DNA of 53,046 bases from Clostridiales bacterium (lineage in GTDB: Bacteria; Bacillota; Clostridia; Oscillospirales; Oscillospiraceae), in contig JAAYAR010000019.1 in NCBI GenBank assembly GCA_012719235.1, positions 1-53,046 of the forward strand, in the 5' to 3' direction. This document shows positions 25,726-33,399 of this stretch, piece after piece. Below the pieces are notes generated by a model that was given only the letters and a program-made list of their open reading frames with translations, was not told the DNA's origin and ran no database searches. The translations under genes were made by a program, and so were the position numbers. Positions within the stretch are counted from its first letter, which is position 1, and each line of letters starts with the position of its first letter.

Positions 25726-26061
25726 ATGAAGAACTGGGGCAAGAGTACCGACCCTATGAAAAACTGGCCGCTGCAAGACGACGGCACACCGGTCCGCCCG
25801 GTGTATCTTTGTAACGAGTCCAGCCTGTCTTTCAGCGCAGAGGTCGCTGTCAGTATGTTGAACGCGTACGGGATACCGGTCATGACGCAGTATCCCTCAG
25901 GCGGAAGCATGGGAAAAGTCGTGCTCGGGATATCGGGTTACGGTCAGGAACTCTATGTGCCCGAGACCATGCTGGATACGGCGCGGGACCTGATAAGCGA
26001 TGACGTTGAGATACTGGAAGAAGAGATGTACGAATCGCTGGACAGCCCCTCGGACCGCTAG
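25726..26061 (+). CDS. Small DUF2007-like protein
   Basis: A 111-aa protein from ATG 25726, chosen because AGGAG (25711-25715) lies 10 nt upstream; the frame is open to 25672. The core, a helix with SAEVAVSMLNAYGIPV followed by a short strand pair and VPETMLDTARDLI, is the pattern of DUF2007 (putative signal-transducing) proteins. Function unknown. It follows rlmH by 59 nt and may end the wal transcript. Confidence 0.7.
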   Translation: MKNWGKSTDPMKNWPLQDDGTPVRPVYLCNESSLSFSAEVAVSMLNAYGIPVMTQYPSGGSMGKVVLGISGYGQELYVPETMLDTARDLISDDVEILEEEMYESLDSPSDR

Positions 26062-26127
26062 ATTTGATACAGTACAAAAAAGCATAAGGATTTCCTGCTG
26101 TATTATGCGAAAAATGCCTGTGTATCC

Positions 26128-26156
26128 TTGATTTTATAGATATATTGGGATAGAAT
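26128..26156 (+). promoter_or_regulatory. Promoter of ppdK
   Basis: TTGATT (26128-26133), a 17-nt spacer and TAGAAT (26151-26156). The leader to the ATG at 26210 is about 47 nt. Confidence 0.65.
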
Positions 26157-26209
26157 ACGAAACGCATTAATATGAAGAAATAATGTTTAGTCCAGAAAGG
26201 AAGCCGAAC

Positions 26210-28834
26210 ATGGAAAAGAAGTACCTCTATTTATTCTCGGAAGGCAACGGAAGCATGAAGGAGCTTCTCGGAGGAAAGGGAGCGAACCTCGCCGAGATGA
26301 CCAGCCTGGGTATGCCCGTGCCGAAGGGATTTACGATCACGACGGAAGCCTGCACGAAATACTATGAGGACGGGGAGAAAATTGCGCCGGAACTGCAGAG
26401 CGACATTATGAAATATGTTGCGGAACTGGAAAAGCAGACTGGAAAGAAGTTCGGCGACAAGGAGAACCCCCTCCTCGTGTCTGTGCGCTCGGGCGCTCGC
26501 GCCTCTATGCCCGGTATGATGGATACGATATTGAATCTCGGTCTCAATGAAGAGGTCGTCGACGTCATGGCGCGAAAATCGGGCAATCCGCGCTGGGCTT
26601 ACGACTGCTACAGACGTTTTATTCAGATGTATTCCGACGTCGTAATGGAGGTAGGGAAGAAGTACTTCGAAGAGCTCATCGACAAGATGAAACAGGAGCG
26701 GGGCGTCGAGAATGATACGGAGCTGACGGCCGAAGACCTTAAAGAGCTCGCGAGGCAGTTCAAGGCTGAGTACAAGGCAAAGCTCGGAGAGGACTTCCCG
26801 ACAGACCCGAAAGAACAGCTTATGGGCGCTATTAAAGCCGTCTTTCGCTCCTGGAACAATCCGCGCGCGATCGTATACCGCCGCCTGAACGACATTCCCG
26901 GTTCGTGGGGCACCGCTGTCAACGTTCAGGAGATGGTTTTCGGAAACCTCGGAGATACTTCGGGAACCGGCGTCGCGTTCACGCGCAACCCCGCCACAGG
27001 TGAAAAGAAACTGTTCGGCGAATTTCTGATGAATGCCCAGGGTGAGGACGTCGTAGCCGGTATTCGCACACCGCAGACGATCGATCAGCTCAAGGACATC
27101 ATGCCGGACGTCTATAATGAATTTGTCGAGATCTGCGCAAAACTGGAGAGCCATTACCGCGACATGCAGGACATGGAGTTCACGATAGAGGACAAGAAAC
27201 TGTTCATGCTTCAGACCCGCAACGGTAAGCGCACCGCCAGCGCAGCGCTGAAGATAGCCTGCGACCTCGTGGACGAGGGCGTTATCAGCGAAAATGAAGC
27301 CGTGCTGATGATCGACCCGAAATCTCTCGACGCGCTGTTGCACCCGCAGTTTGATGCCGGCGCTCTGAAGAAGGCCCAGCCCATCGGTACGGGGCTTGCC
27401 GCTTCACCCGGAGCCGCATGCGGCAGATTGGTCTTCACGGCTGAGGACGCGAAAGAATGGGCGCAAAGAGGCGAAAAAGTGGTCCTTGTGCGCCTTGAGA
27501 CCTCTCCCGAGGATATCGAGGGTATGGCTGCTGCTCAGGGCATCCTCACCGTGCGCGGCGGAATGACGTCGCATGCCGCCGTTGTGGCAAGAGGCATGGG
27601 AGCCTGCTGCGTTGCCGGCTGCGGTGCTATCAACATCGATGAGGAAAACAAGACATTCGAACTGGGCGGAAAGGTCTTCAAAGAGGGCGACTGGATCAGC
27701 CTCGACGGCACGACCGGCTGCATTTACGGAGAGGCTATCAACACGACCGACGCCACGATCGGCGGAGAGTTCAGCCGCATAATGGCCTGGGCCGACAAGT
27801 ACAGGAAACTCAGTGTCCGCACTAACGCCGATACGCCCCGCGACGCAGCACAGGCCCGCAAGTTCGGAGCGGAAGGGATCGGACTCTGCCGCACCGAGCA
27901 TATGTTCTTTGACGCGGACAGGATCCCCGCTATCCGCGAGATGATCTGCTCAGACACGGTCGAGCAGCGTCAGAAGGCTCTTGCAAAGCTTGAGCCTATG
28001 CAGCAGTCTGACTTTGAGGGCATTTACGAGGCCATGGAAGGCTGCCCCGTTACTATCCGCTACCTTGACCCGCCCCTGCACGAGTTCCTCCCGACTGATG
28101 AGGAGGATATCGCTCAACTGGCAGAAGATCTGGGGAAATCGGTCGGCGAGATCAAGGCGATAATCGCATCGCTGCACGAGTTCAACCCGATGATGGGGCA
28201 CAGAGGCTGCCGCCTGTGTGTCACATACCCCGAGATCGCCGTAATGCAGACGAACGCCGTTATAAAGGCCGCCATCAACGTGAAAAAGAAGCATCCCGAC
28301 TGGGATCTTGTCCCCGAGATCATGATCCCGCTCGTCGGAGAAGTCAAAGAGCTTCAATATGTCAAGAAAGTTGTTGTCGATACCGCCGACGCGCTCATAA
28401 AGGAGAGCGGTTCGGACCTTAAGTATAAAGTCGGCACGATGATCGAGATCCCGCGCGCCTGCCTGACGGCGGATGAGATTGCCAAAGAGGCCGATTTCTT
28501 CTCATTCGGAACAAACGACCTTACGCAGATGACGTTCGGCTTCTCCCGCGATGACGCCGCCAAGTTCCTGGACGCTTACTATTCAAAGAAGATCCTTGAG
28601 TCCGATCCTTTCGCGCGCCTAGACCAGACCGGCGTCGGCAAACTGGTCGAGATGGCGGTGAAGCTTGGCCGCCAGGCTAACCCCGGCCTCAAGATCGGCA
28701 TTTGCGGAGAACACGGAGGCGATCCTTCATCCGTCGAGTTCTGCCACAGGACCGGCCTCAGCTACGTCTCCTGCTCGCCGTTCCGCGTGCCTATAGCCCG
28801 CCTCGCCGCAGCTCAGGCCGCACTGAAAGATTAG
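26210..28834 (+). CDS. ppdK: Pyruvate, phosphate dikinase
   Basis: An 874-aa enzyme that interconverts pyruvate + ATP + Pi with PEP + AMP + PPi; in anaerobes it serves gluconeogenesis or glycolysis with PPi. N-terminal ATP-grasp domain (~1-340), the swivelling phosphohistidine domain with catalytic His455 (GGMTSHAAVVARGMG), and the C-terminal PEP/pyruvate barrel with the Cys of GICGEHGG (~832). Length and His position match the well-studied clostridial enzyme. The ATG at 26210 follows AAAGGA by 8 nt and is preferred to one 9 codons earlier. It is a single gene with its own promoter and a downstream hairpin. Confidence 0.97.
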   Translation: MEKKYLYLFSEGNGSMKELLGGKGANLAEMTSLGMPVPKGFTITTEACTKYYEDGEKIAPELQSDIMKYVAELEKQTGKKFGDKENPLLVSVRSGARASMPGMMDTILNLGLNEEVVDVMARKSGNPRWAYDCYRRFIQMYSDVVMEVGKKYFEELIDKMKQERGVENDTELTAEDLKELARQFKAEYKAKLGEDFPTDPKEQLMGAIKAVFRSWNNPRAIVYRRLNDIPGSWGTAVNVQEMVFGNLGDTSGTGVAFTRNPATGEKKLFGEFLMNAQGEDVVAGIRTPQTIDQLKDIMPDVYNEFVEICAKLESHYRDMQDMEFTIEDKKLFMLQTRNGKRTASAALKIACDLVDEGVISENEAVLMIDPKSLDALLHPQFDAGALKKAQPIGTGLAASPGAACGRLVFTAEDAKEWAQRGEKVVLVRLETSPEDIEGMAAAQGILTVRGGMTSHAAVVARGMGACCVAGCGAINIDEENKTFELGGKVFKEGDWISLDGTTGCIYGEAINTTDATIGGEFSRIMAWADKYRKLSVRTNADTPRDAAQARKFGAEGIGLCRTEHMFFDADRIPAIREMICSDTVEQRQKALAKLEPMQQSDFEGIYEAMEGCPVTIRYLDPPLHEFLPTDEEDIAQLAEDLGKSVGEIKAIIASLHEFNPMMGHRGCRLCVTYPEIAVMQTNAVIKAAINVKKKHPDWDLVPEIMIPLVGEVKELQYVKKVVVDTADALIKESGSDLKYKVGTMIEIPRACLTADEIAKEADFFSFGTNDLTQMTFGFSRDDAAKFLDAYYSKKILESDPFARLDQTGVGKLVEMAVKLGRQANPGLKIGICGEHGGDPSSVEFCHRTGLSYVSCSPFRVPIARLAAAQAALKD

Positions 28835-28842
28835 TAATAACC

Positions 28843-28862
28843 GCCGGACCAGAAGGTCCGGC
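28843..28862 (+). terminator. Hairpin just after ppdK
   Basis: GCCGGACC (28843-28850), loop AGAA, GGTCCGGC (28855-28862): a perfect 8-bp stem starting 9 nt after the stop. Only a weak T-rich tail (GATTTCTTG) follows, so termination may be incomplete. Confidence 0.5.
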
Positions 28863-28882
28863 AATCCGATTTCTTGTATCCG

Positions 28883-28929
28883 GCTGCGCGCCCTGATGAT
28901 AACGATATGTTGTCAACAGGGCGCGCAGC
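28883..28929. repeat. Perfect 13-bp inverted repeat
   Basis: GCTGCGCGCCCTG (28883-28895) and CAGGGCGCGCAGC (28917-28929) around a 21-nt AT-rich loop. No T-run follows on either strand, so it is not a standard intrinsic terminator. Confidence 0.7.
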
Positions 28930-29098
28930 TGCTCTTGGGATACGTGGGCGGCATCGGACCGGGGGCACCCGGGGACGGGAGACTGTGCTCAGAGTACCGG
29001 GAGCGGCATTCGGGATGTGCGCTATGACGGATCCGGGGCCGCTTTGTCGTGTGTGCCGTCAGAGCGGTGAAAACCCGGAGCATACGGGCACCTTGTTC

Positions 29099-29127
29099 TT
29101 GTTATCGGCAGACGTATAGAGTATTAT
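29099..29127 (+). promoter_or_regulatory. Promoter of the flavoprotein gene
   Basis: TTGTTA (29099-29104), a 17-nt spacer and TATTAT (29122-29127). This leaves a leader of about 105 nt before ATG 29240. Confidence 0.55.
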
Positions 29128-29239
29128 GGAAAATATCAGAAGGCGCTTATGCAGCGGCGTCTTGCGGCCGCCGGCGGGCCGGGTTTCGCGGATAAAGGAT
29201 GTCGGTGACCGATGAAAAACAACGACAGGAGCGAGAAGG

Positions 29240-30793
29240 ATGGCAAATAATCTGCAAATGAAGTTTTACAGCATGAATTCGCCAAAGCGCGGCTACTCGT
29301 GGGAGACTCCGCCCGACCCGATACCCGAGAACATGATCTCCGAGTCGCTGGAGGCGGAGGTCGTGGTTATCGGCGGCGGTATAAGCGGGCTTGCCGCAGC
29401 TGCAAGGTGCACGTGCCGCGGACTCAGCTGTATCGTGCTCGACAAGAACACCGGCCTGAAGGCGCTGGCAGGCCAGATAGCGGCGGTGAACTCAAGAGTG
29501 ATGGCTGAGCTCGGGATAACGATCGACAAGAAGCAGCTGGCTGCCGACTGGATGAAAGTGAGCGGCAGCCGGGTCCAGGAGGACCTGCTGTGGATCTTCA
29601 TCAACCGCAGCGCGGAGGGCTTTGAGTGGATGCTGGACCTGACCGAAGGCAGCGTCGAGGCGAAAGTGTTTATCGCCTACAGGGGGCCGGTGTTCGGCGA
29701 ATACTTCGGCACGCACCACATCTATCGAAAGGAAGGCTGCGACAAGTACAGCTATAAAGGCGGCGGAATGCTCGCGTGTGAGATCTTCGAAAAAGCATTG
29801 CTGGGATATGGCGGAAAGCTTTATCGGGGCACGGCTGCTGAGCAGCTTGAAAAAGACAAATCAGGAAAGGTCACTTCCTGTATCGCAAAATGTGCGGACG
29901 GCAGGTACCGCCGCTATATCGGCAGTAAGGCTGTGGTGCTGGCAACGGGCGACTGCAGTGACGACCGCGAGATGATCGAAGCTTTTTGCCCCATCGGTCT
30001 GCGGGCAACAAAGCAGTGGCCGAGGCCCGGCAACACCGGGGACGGGCAGAAGATGGCATACTGGGCCGGCGCGGCACTAGATAACCCGGAGTGGGCTCCC
30101 ACCCTGCACGCCCTCGCCTACAGCCATTTTCAGGGCTTTTTCCTGCACGTCAACCGGCTGGGCAGGCGCTTTATGAACGAGGACACGTGGATGCAGGCGA
30201 AATCGATACGATGCATGATGCAGCCCGGCGGCGACTTTGCATATACGATCATGGACGACAAATTCCTGGACGAGATCAACGACAGGTGGGATGTGATAGG
30301 CGGCCAGGGCATGGCGCCGATGAGCATGGTCGGAGATAAGTTTGACCGCGAAAAGTTCGCCTCACAGATCCAGGGAACCATCGCTGAAGGGAACGGATTC
30401 AAAGCAGATTCGCTGGAGGAACTGGCGGAGCTTGCGGATATACCGGCCGATGAGCTGAAAAAGACGGTGGAGCGCTACAATGAGCTTGTGGCCGGCGGGG
30501 ACGATGCCGACTTCGGAAAGCGCTCGGAGCTGCTTACGTCTGTCGACAGGCCGCCGTACTACGCAATAAAATGGGGACCTATGCTGCTTGACGTATTCGG
30601 GGGCGCTCTTGTCAATACAGGGCTCAACGTGATCGGAGCCGACGGAGAGGTGATCCCCGGTCTGTACGCCGTGGGCAACGCGGCGGGAGGTATGTACGCT
30701 GTGGACTACCCGCTGCTGCTCAACGGCAACAGCTACGGGCGCGCTCTGGCCTACGCGATGCAGCTGGCCGACAGCATACTCGGGGAGTTCTAG
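29240..30793 (+). CDS. FAD-dependent oxidoreductase, fumarate-reductase flavoprotein family
   Basis: A 517-aa flavoprotein. The dinucleotide-binding motif VVVIGGGISGLAAAARC lies at ~40-56, an FAD-binding AVVLATGD in the middle, and the C-terminal YAVGNAAGG...LLNGNSYGRALAYA is the FAD-contact segment of the succinate dehydrogenase/fumarate reductase and 3-ketosteroid dehydrogenase superfamily. It has no signal peptide or Tat motif, no FMN-binding domain and no iron-sulfur partner beside it, so it is a soluble, single-subunit reductase or dehydrogenase. The substrate (fumarate, an enoate or another double bond) is unknown. AGGAGCGAGAAGG precedes the ATG. It is a single gene with its own promoter and terminator. 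Confidence 0.82.
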   Translation: MANNLQMKFYSMNSPKRGYSWETPPDPIPENMISESLEAEVVVIGGGISGLAAAARCTCRGLSCIVLDKNTGLKALAGQIAAVNSRVMAELGITIDKKQLAADWMKVSGSRVQEDLLWIFINRSAEGFEWMLDLTEGSVEAKVFIAYRGPVFGEYFGTHHIYRKEGCDKYSYKGGGMLACEIFEKALLGYGGKLYRGTAAEQLEKDKSGKVTSCIAKCADGRYRRYIGSKAVVLATGDCSDDREMIEAFCPIGLRATKQWPRPGNTGDGQKMAYWAGAALDNPEWAPTLHALAYSHFQGFFLHVNRLGRRFMNEDTWMQAKSIRCMMQPGGDFAYTIMDDKFLDEINDRWDVIGGQGMAPMSMVGDKFDREKFASQIQGTIAEGNGFKADSLEELAELADIPADELKKTVERYNELVAGGDDADFGKRSELLTSVDRPPYYAIKWGPMLLDVFGGALVNTGLNVIGADGEVIPGLYAVGNAAGGMYAVDYPLLLNGNSYGRALAYAMQLADSILGEF

Positions 30794-30798
30794 CGGCA

Positions 30799-30867
30799 AC
30801 AGCGGCGGGGAGGAACCGAGATCCCTCCCCGCGAGCTGCCTGCAAGTATCAGACCGCTGTTTTTTTA
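30799..30867. terminator. Compound terminator between the flavoprotein and DUF1540 genes
   Basis: An outer stem ACAGCGG (30799-30805) / CCGCTGT (30854-30860) ends in a plus-strand T-run; an inner 9-bp stem GCGGGGAGG (30805-30813) / CCTCCCCGC (30824-30832) lies within. It sits between convergent genes. Confidence 0.6.
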
Positions 30868-30869
30868 GT

Positions 30870-31043
30870 TTATTGCGCCGCTGGGGCAAACGTCGAGCAG
30901 TCTGTCTCCTGTGAAGTGGACGCGTGCCGGGGCGTAACGTGTATCCTGTCCGCCGAGCAGAAATTGCCGGTCATATAGTAACGGCAGTTTGATACCTCGC
31001 AGCTTATTCCCTGATTCGGGTGGTCCATCTTGTTGGCTTTCAT
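30870..31043 (-). CDS. DUF1540 domain-containing protein
   Basis: A 57-aa Cys-rich protein. The pattern ISCEVSNCRYYMTGNFCSADRI, then TDCSTF, is that of DUF1540, a small, probably metal-binding domain of Firmicutes with no assigned function. The start ATG 31043 has CGGAGG 6 nt upstream. The longer in-frame reading to 31106 lacks such a site. Single gene, convergent with the flavoprotein gene. Confidence 0.85.
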   Translation of the reverse strand: MKANKMDHPNQGISCEVSNCRYYMTGNFCSADRIHVTPRHASTSQETDCSTFAPAAQ

Positions 31044-31116
31044 ATTGTCCTCCGAAAAATGATAATAGCCACAGTAGTTTCTGAAAAACCCTCGGCCTTT
31101 ATTCACTAATACGGCT

Positions 31117-31136
31117 GAAACATGTACAAATGTTTC
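31117..31136. promoter_or_regulatory. Operator-like inverted repeat
   Basis: GAAACAT (31117-31123) and ATGTTTC (31130-31136) with a 6-nt spacer form a perfect 7-bp half-site repeat, 74 bp upstream of the DUF1540 start and about 100 bp upstream of the oadG promoter. Confidence 0.4.
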
Positions 31137-31228
31137 TTTAGCGCAGCGCTCTGTGCGGGTGCGGTGTCATGCCTCGCCCGCTCGGTTGCGGGTGAATAAA
31201 GAGTTTATCGCTTTAGCTCTGTGGGATA

Positions 31229-31262
31229 TTGCATTGATAGCCGTTGTGAGGTACAATATAAG
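31229..31262 (+). promoter_or_regulatory. Promoter(s) of the oad genes
   Basis: Two overlapping pairs, each with a 17-nt spacer: TTGCAT (31229-31234) with TACAAT (31252-31257), and TTGATA (31234-31239) with TATAAG (31257-31262). Either places transcription near 31265-31270, about 100 nt before oadG. Confidence 0.6.
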
Positions 31263-31365
31263 TTGATGCGCCAAACGATCAGGGCGGTTTCTTTCGGCGC
31301 TTTACTTTGTGAAAAGGTTTGGCAGCCTGACGTGGTATATCAATTGAGACGGGAGGAAGAAGTAT

Positions 31366-31710
31366 ATGAAAAATCTGTTTCACTTGTTCAATTCGGACAT
31401 GAGTATCGGTGAATCGATTCTGTATTCCGTGCTGGGTATGGCGATCGTTTTTCTGATGCTCGCCGTTTTGATGTATATAATAAAGCTCGTCGGCTTTATT
31501 ATGAAACGCATGGAGGAAAAAGAGAGGCTCTCCACCGGATCGGAAACGGCAGGAGAAGAAGCAATATCGGCTCCTCCGGACAAGGGAGATCTGTTGATCC
31601 TTAACGGTGTACCTGCCAGGACTGCCGCCATCGTAATGGCGCTTGTCGCCGACAGCTTGAAAAAACCTATCAATGAGCTGCGTTTCAAATCTATCAGGGA
31701 GGTCAGATGA
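31366..31710 (+). CDS. oadG: Sodium-pump decarboxylase gamma subunit (OadG family)
   Basis: A 114-aa protein with one membrane helix (~18-42), a charged linker and a C-terminal soluble end. The motif YSVLGMAIVFLMLAVLMYII is that of OadG, the small subunit that stabilises Na+-pumping decarboxylases and links the carboxyltransferase to the membrane part. GGGAGGAAGAAGT lies before the ATG. One base separates it from the biotin carrier gene. The family is clear despite weak general conservation. Confidence 0.85.
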   Translation: MKNLFHLFNSDMSIGESILYSVLGMAIVFLMLAVLMYIIKLVGFIMKRMEEKERLSTGSETAGEEAISAPPDKGDLLILNGVPARTAAIVMALVADSLKKPINELRFKSIREVR

Positions 31711-31711
31711 A

Positions 31712-32089
31712 GTGATATATAGGGTTGTTTTAGACGGCAGGACATATGAAGTCGAAGTTGAAGCGGGCGAAGCCAGGGTCGTTGACGAGTACATCACCGC
31801 TTCCGGTCCTGCCGGGGCGGGAGCGCAAGAGACGACAGAAGCAGATGCGGGTACAATACAGTCCGAAGCCGTTCCAGCGGAGGTCATTTCCTCCCCCGTT
31901 CCGGGCACTGTTATGAGCGTAGAGGTCGAGCCGGGTCAATTTGTTAAGGCGGGCGATACGGTCATCATACTGGAAGCCATGAAGATGGAAAACGAGATCA
32001 CCGCTTCCGTTTCGGGTACCGTTACAAAGGTGCTGACGTCAAAAGGCGCAGCGGTCGACACGGGTGCACCGCTGGTGGTCATAGGCTGA
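31712..32089 (+). CDS. Biotin carboxyl carrier protein of a sodium-pump decarboxylase
   Basis: A 125-aa biotinyl-domain protein. The biotinylation site is the lysine of EAMKMENEI; VSSPVPGTVMSVEVEPGQFV-type flanking strands (positions ~57-75) complete the lipoyl/biotinyl barrel, preceded by an Ala/Gly/Thr-rich linker. The start is GTG at 31712, with AGGGAGGT 8 nt upstream. It carries CO2 from the alpha subunit to OadB, encoded 11 nt downstream. Confidence 0.93.
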   Translation: MIYRVVLDGRTYEVEVEAGEARVVDEYITASGPAGAGAQETTEADAGTIQSEAVPAEVISSPVPGTVMSVEVEPGQFVKAGDTVIILEAMKMENEITASVSGTVTKVLTSKGAAVDTGAPLVVIG

Positions 32090-32100
32090 CGGGGGACAAA

Positions 32101-33291
32101 ATGGAGAGAATTGTCGATATTTTCACCCGCATATTGATTGATTCCGGTTTTTCAGGCTTTTTTGCGGACGGCGGCTGGAAAAACCTCATTATGATCGCGC
32201 TCGCATGTGTCCTGCTTTATCTTGGTATCGTCAAAAAGTTCGAACCGCTGCTCCTCGTCGGAATAGCGTTCGGCATGCTGTTGACGAATCTCCCCGGAGC
32301 CCATCTCTATAACCCGGAGCTCTGGGACGCATACAGCGACGGAGAAATAACACTGACTAAGATCTTCCATGACGGGGGTCTGCTCGACATCCTGTATATT
32401 GGAGTCAAATCGGGTCTGTATCCTTCCCTCATTTTTCTTGGAATCGGCGCGATGACGGATTTCGGTCCGCTGATCGCCAACCCGTCGAGTCTGCTTCTCG
32501 GGAGCGCAGCCCAGCTCGGAGTGTGCTGTGCATTTATCCTGGCGGTGGTTTTCGGGTTTGACGGGGCTGCCGCCGCATCGATCGGTATAATCGGAGGCGC
32601 GGACGGACCGACGGCGATTTTCCTGACGGGAAAGCTTGCGCCTTCTCTTCTGGGACCCATCGCTATTGCCGCTTACTCATATATGGCGCTTATCCCTCTT
32701 ATCCAGCCGCCCATCATGCGGGCGCTGACTACGCCGGAAGAGCGAAAGACAAAGATGGACCAGCTGAGGGTGGTTTCAAAAGGCGAAAAGATCGTTTTCC
32801 CGATAGTCGTTGCTGTGTTCGTGATCCTGCTCCTGCCGGCCACCGCCCCGCTGATAGGCTGCCTGATGCTCGGCAACCTGCTCCGCGAGTGCGGAGTAAC
32901 GGATCGCCTTCAGGATACGGCGCAGAACGCAATGATGAACATAGTGACCATTTTCCTGAGCATTTCCGTAGGCGCCACAACGGTTGCATCAAACTTCCTC
33001 CGTCTTCAGACGATCGTCATAATAATTCTCGGCCTTGCGGCTTTTGCCTTTTCCACGGTCGGAGGCGTGCTTCTCGGAAAGCTGATGTACAAGATCTCGG
33101 GCGGCAAGATAAATCCGCTTATCGGGTCTGCAGGCGTCTCGGCCGTGCCTATGGCTGCCAGGGTGTCGCAGGTGGAGGGGCGCAAAGCCAACCCGTTCAA
33201 TTACCTGCTCATGCATGCGATGGGACCTAACGTGGCAGGTGTCATCGGTTCGGCTGTCGCAGCGGGATTCTTGCTGGCCCTCTTCGGATGA
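32101..33291 (+). CDS. oadB: Sodium-translocating decarboxylase beta subunit
   Basis: A 396-aa integral membrane protein (about ten or eleven helices) of the OadB/MmdB/GcdB family. It decarboxylates carboxybiotin and exports Na+. Typical segments: GLYPSLIFLGIGAMTDFGPL, GGADGPTAIFLT, and the C-terminal NPLIGSAGVSAVPMAARVSQ region (each shown only in part). GGGGGACAAA precedes the ATG. The set gamma, biotin carrier and beta is present but no alpha carboxyltransferase gene is in this window, so the substrate (oxaloacetate, methylmalonyl-CoA or glutaconyl-CoA) cannot be told. Confidence 0.93.
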   Translation: MERIVDIFTRILIDSGFSGFFADGGWKNLIMIALACVLLYLGIVKKFEPLLLVGIAFGMLLTNLPGAHLYNPELWDAYSDGEITLTKIFHDGGLLDILYIGVKSGLYPSLIFLGIGAMTDFGPLIANPSSLLLGSAAQLGVCCAFILAVVFGFDGAAAASIGIIGGADGPTAIFLTGKLAPSLLGPIAIAAYSYMALIPLIQPPIMRALTTPEERKTKMDQLRVVSKGEKIVFPIVVAVFVILLLPATAPLIGCLMLGNLLRECGVTDRLQDTAQNAMMNIVTIFLSISVGATTVASNFLRLQTIVIIILGLAAFAFSTVGGVLLGKLMYKISGGKINPLIGSAGVSAVPMAARVSQVEGRKANPFNYLLMHAMGPNVAGVIGSAVAAGFLLALFG

Positions 33292-33318
33292 GCGACGGCG
33301 CTGCGCCAGGACCTGAAG

Positions 33319-33370
33319 AAAAAAACCGCCCCTCCTGTTTCGGAAAATCCGAAAGGGAGGGGCGTTCTTC
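33319..33370. terminator. Bidirectional terminator between oadB and mnmE
   Basis: CGCCCCTCC (33327-33335) pairs with GGAGGGGCG (33356-33364), with an inner TTTCGGA/TCCGAAA stem. On the minus strand it is followed by a run of T (plus-strand A-run 33319-33325); on the plus strand by TTCTTC. It serves convergent oadB and mnmE. Confidence 0.85.
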
Positions 33371-33399
33371 ATATAGCTTCAGCCCGTATTTGCCCGACA

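Larger units (their letters stand above)
28835..29239. other. 405-bp intergenic region between ppdK and the flavoprotein gene
   Basis: Holds the ppdK hairpin, a second perfect 13-bp inverted repeat (28883-28895 / 28917-28929) and a promoter (29099-29127). The middle, 28930-29098, is GC-rich; I see no convincing gene and none of the riboswitch motifs I know. Confidence 0.6.
31044..31365. other. 322-bp divergent intergenic region between DUF1540 and oadG
   Basis: Contains the 20-bp operator-like inverted repeat GAAACAT-6-ATGTTTC (31117-31136) and, closer to oadG, two overlapping promoter-like pairs (31229-31262). No further gene is supported. Confidence 0.6.

Noticed and set aside
26231..27343. 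A 370-codon minus-strand frame opposite ppdK
   Set aside because: Shadow of the ATP-grasp domain of pyruvate phosphate dikinase.
28835..29239. A possible riboswitch before the flavoprotein gene
   Set aside because: I looked for cobalamin, TPP, FMN, SAM and T-box core motifs and found none; only hairpins and a promoter are supported.
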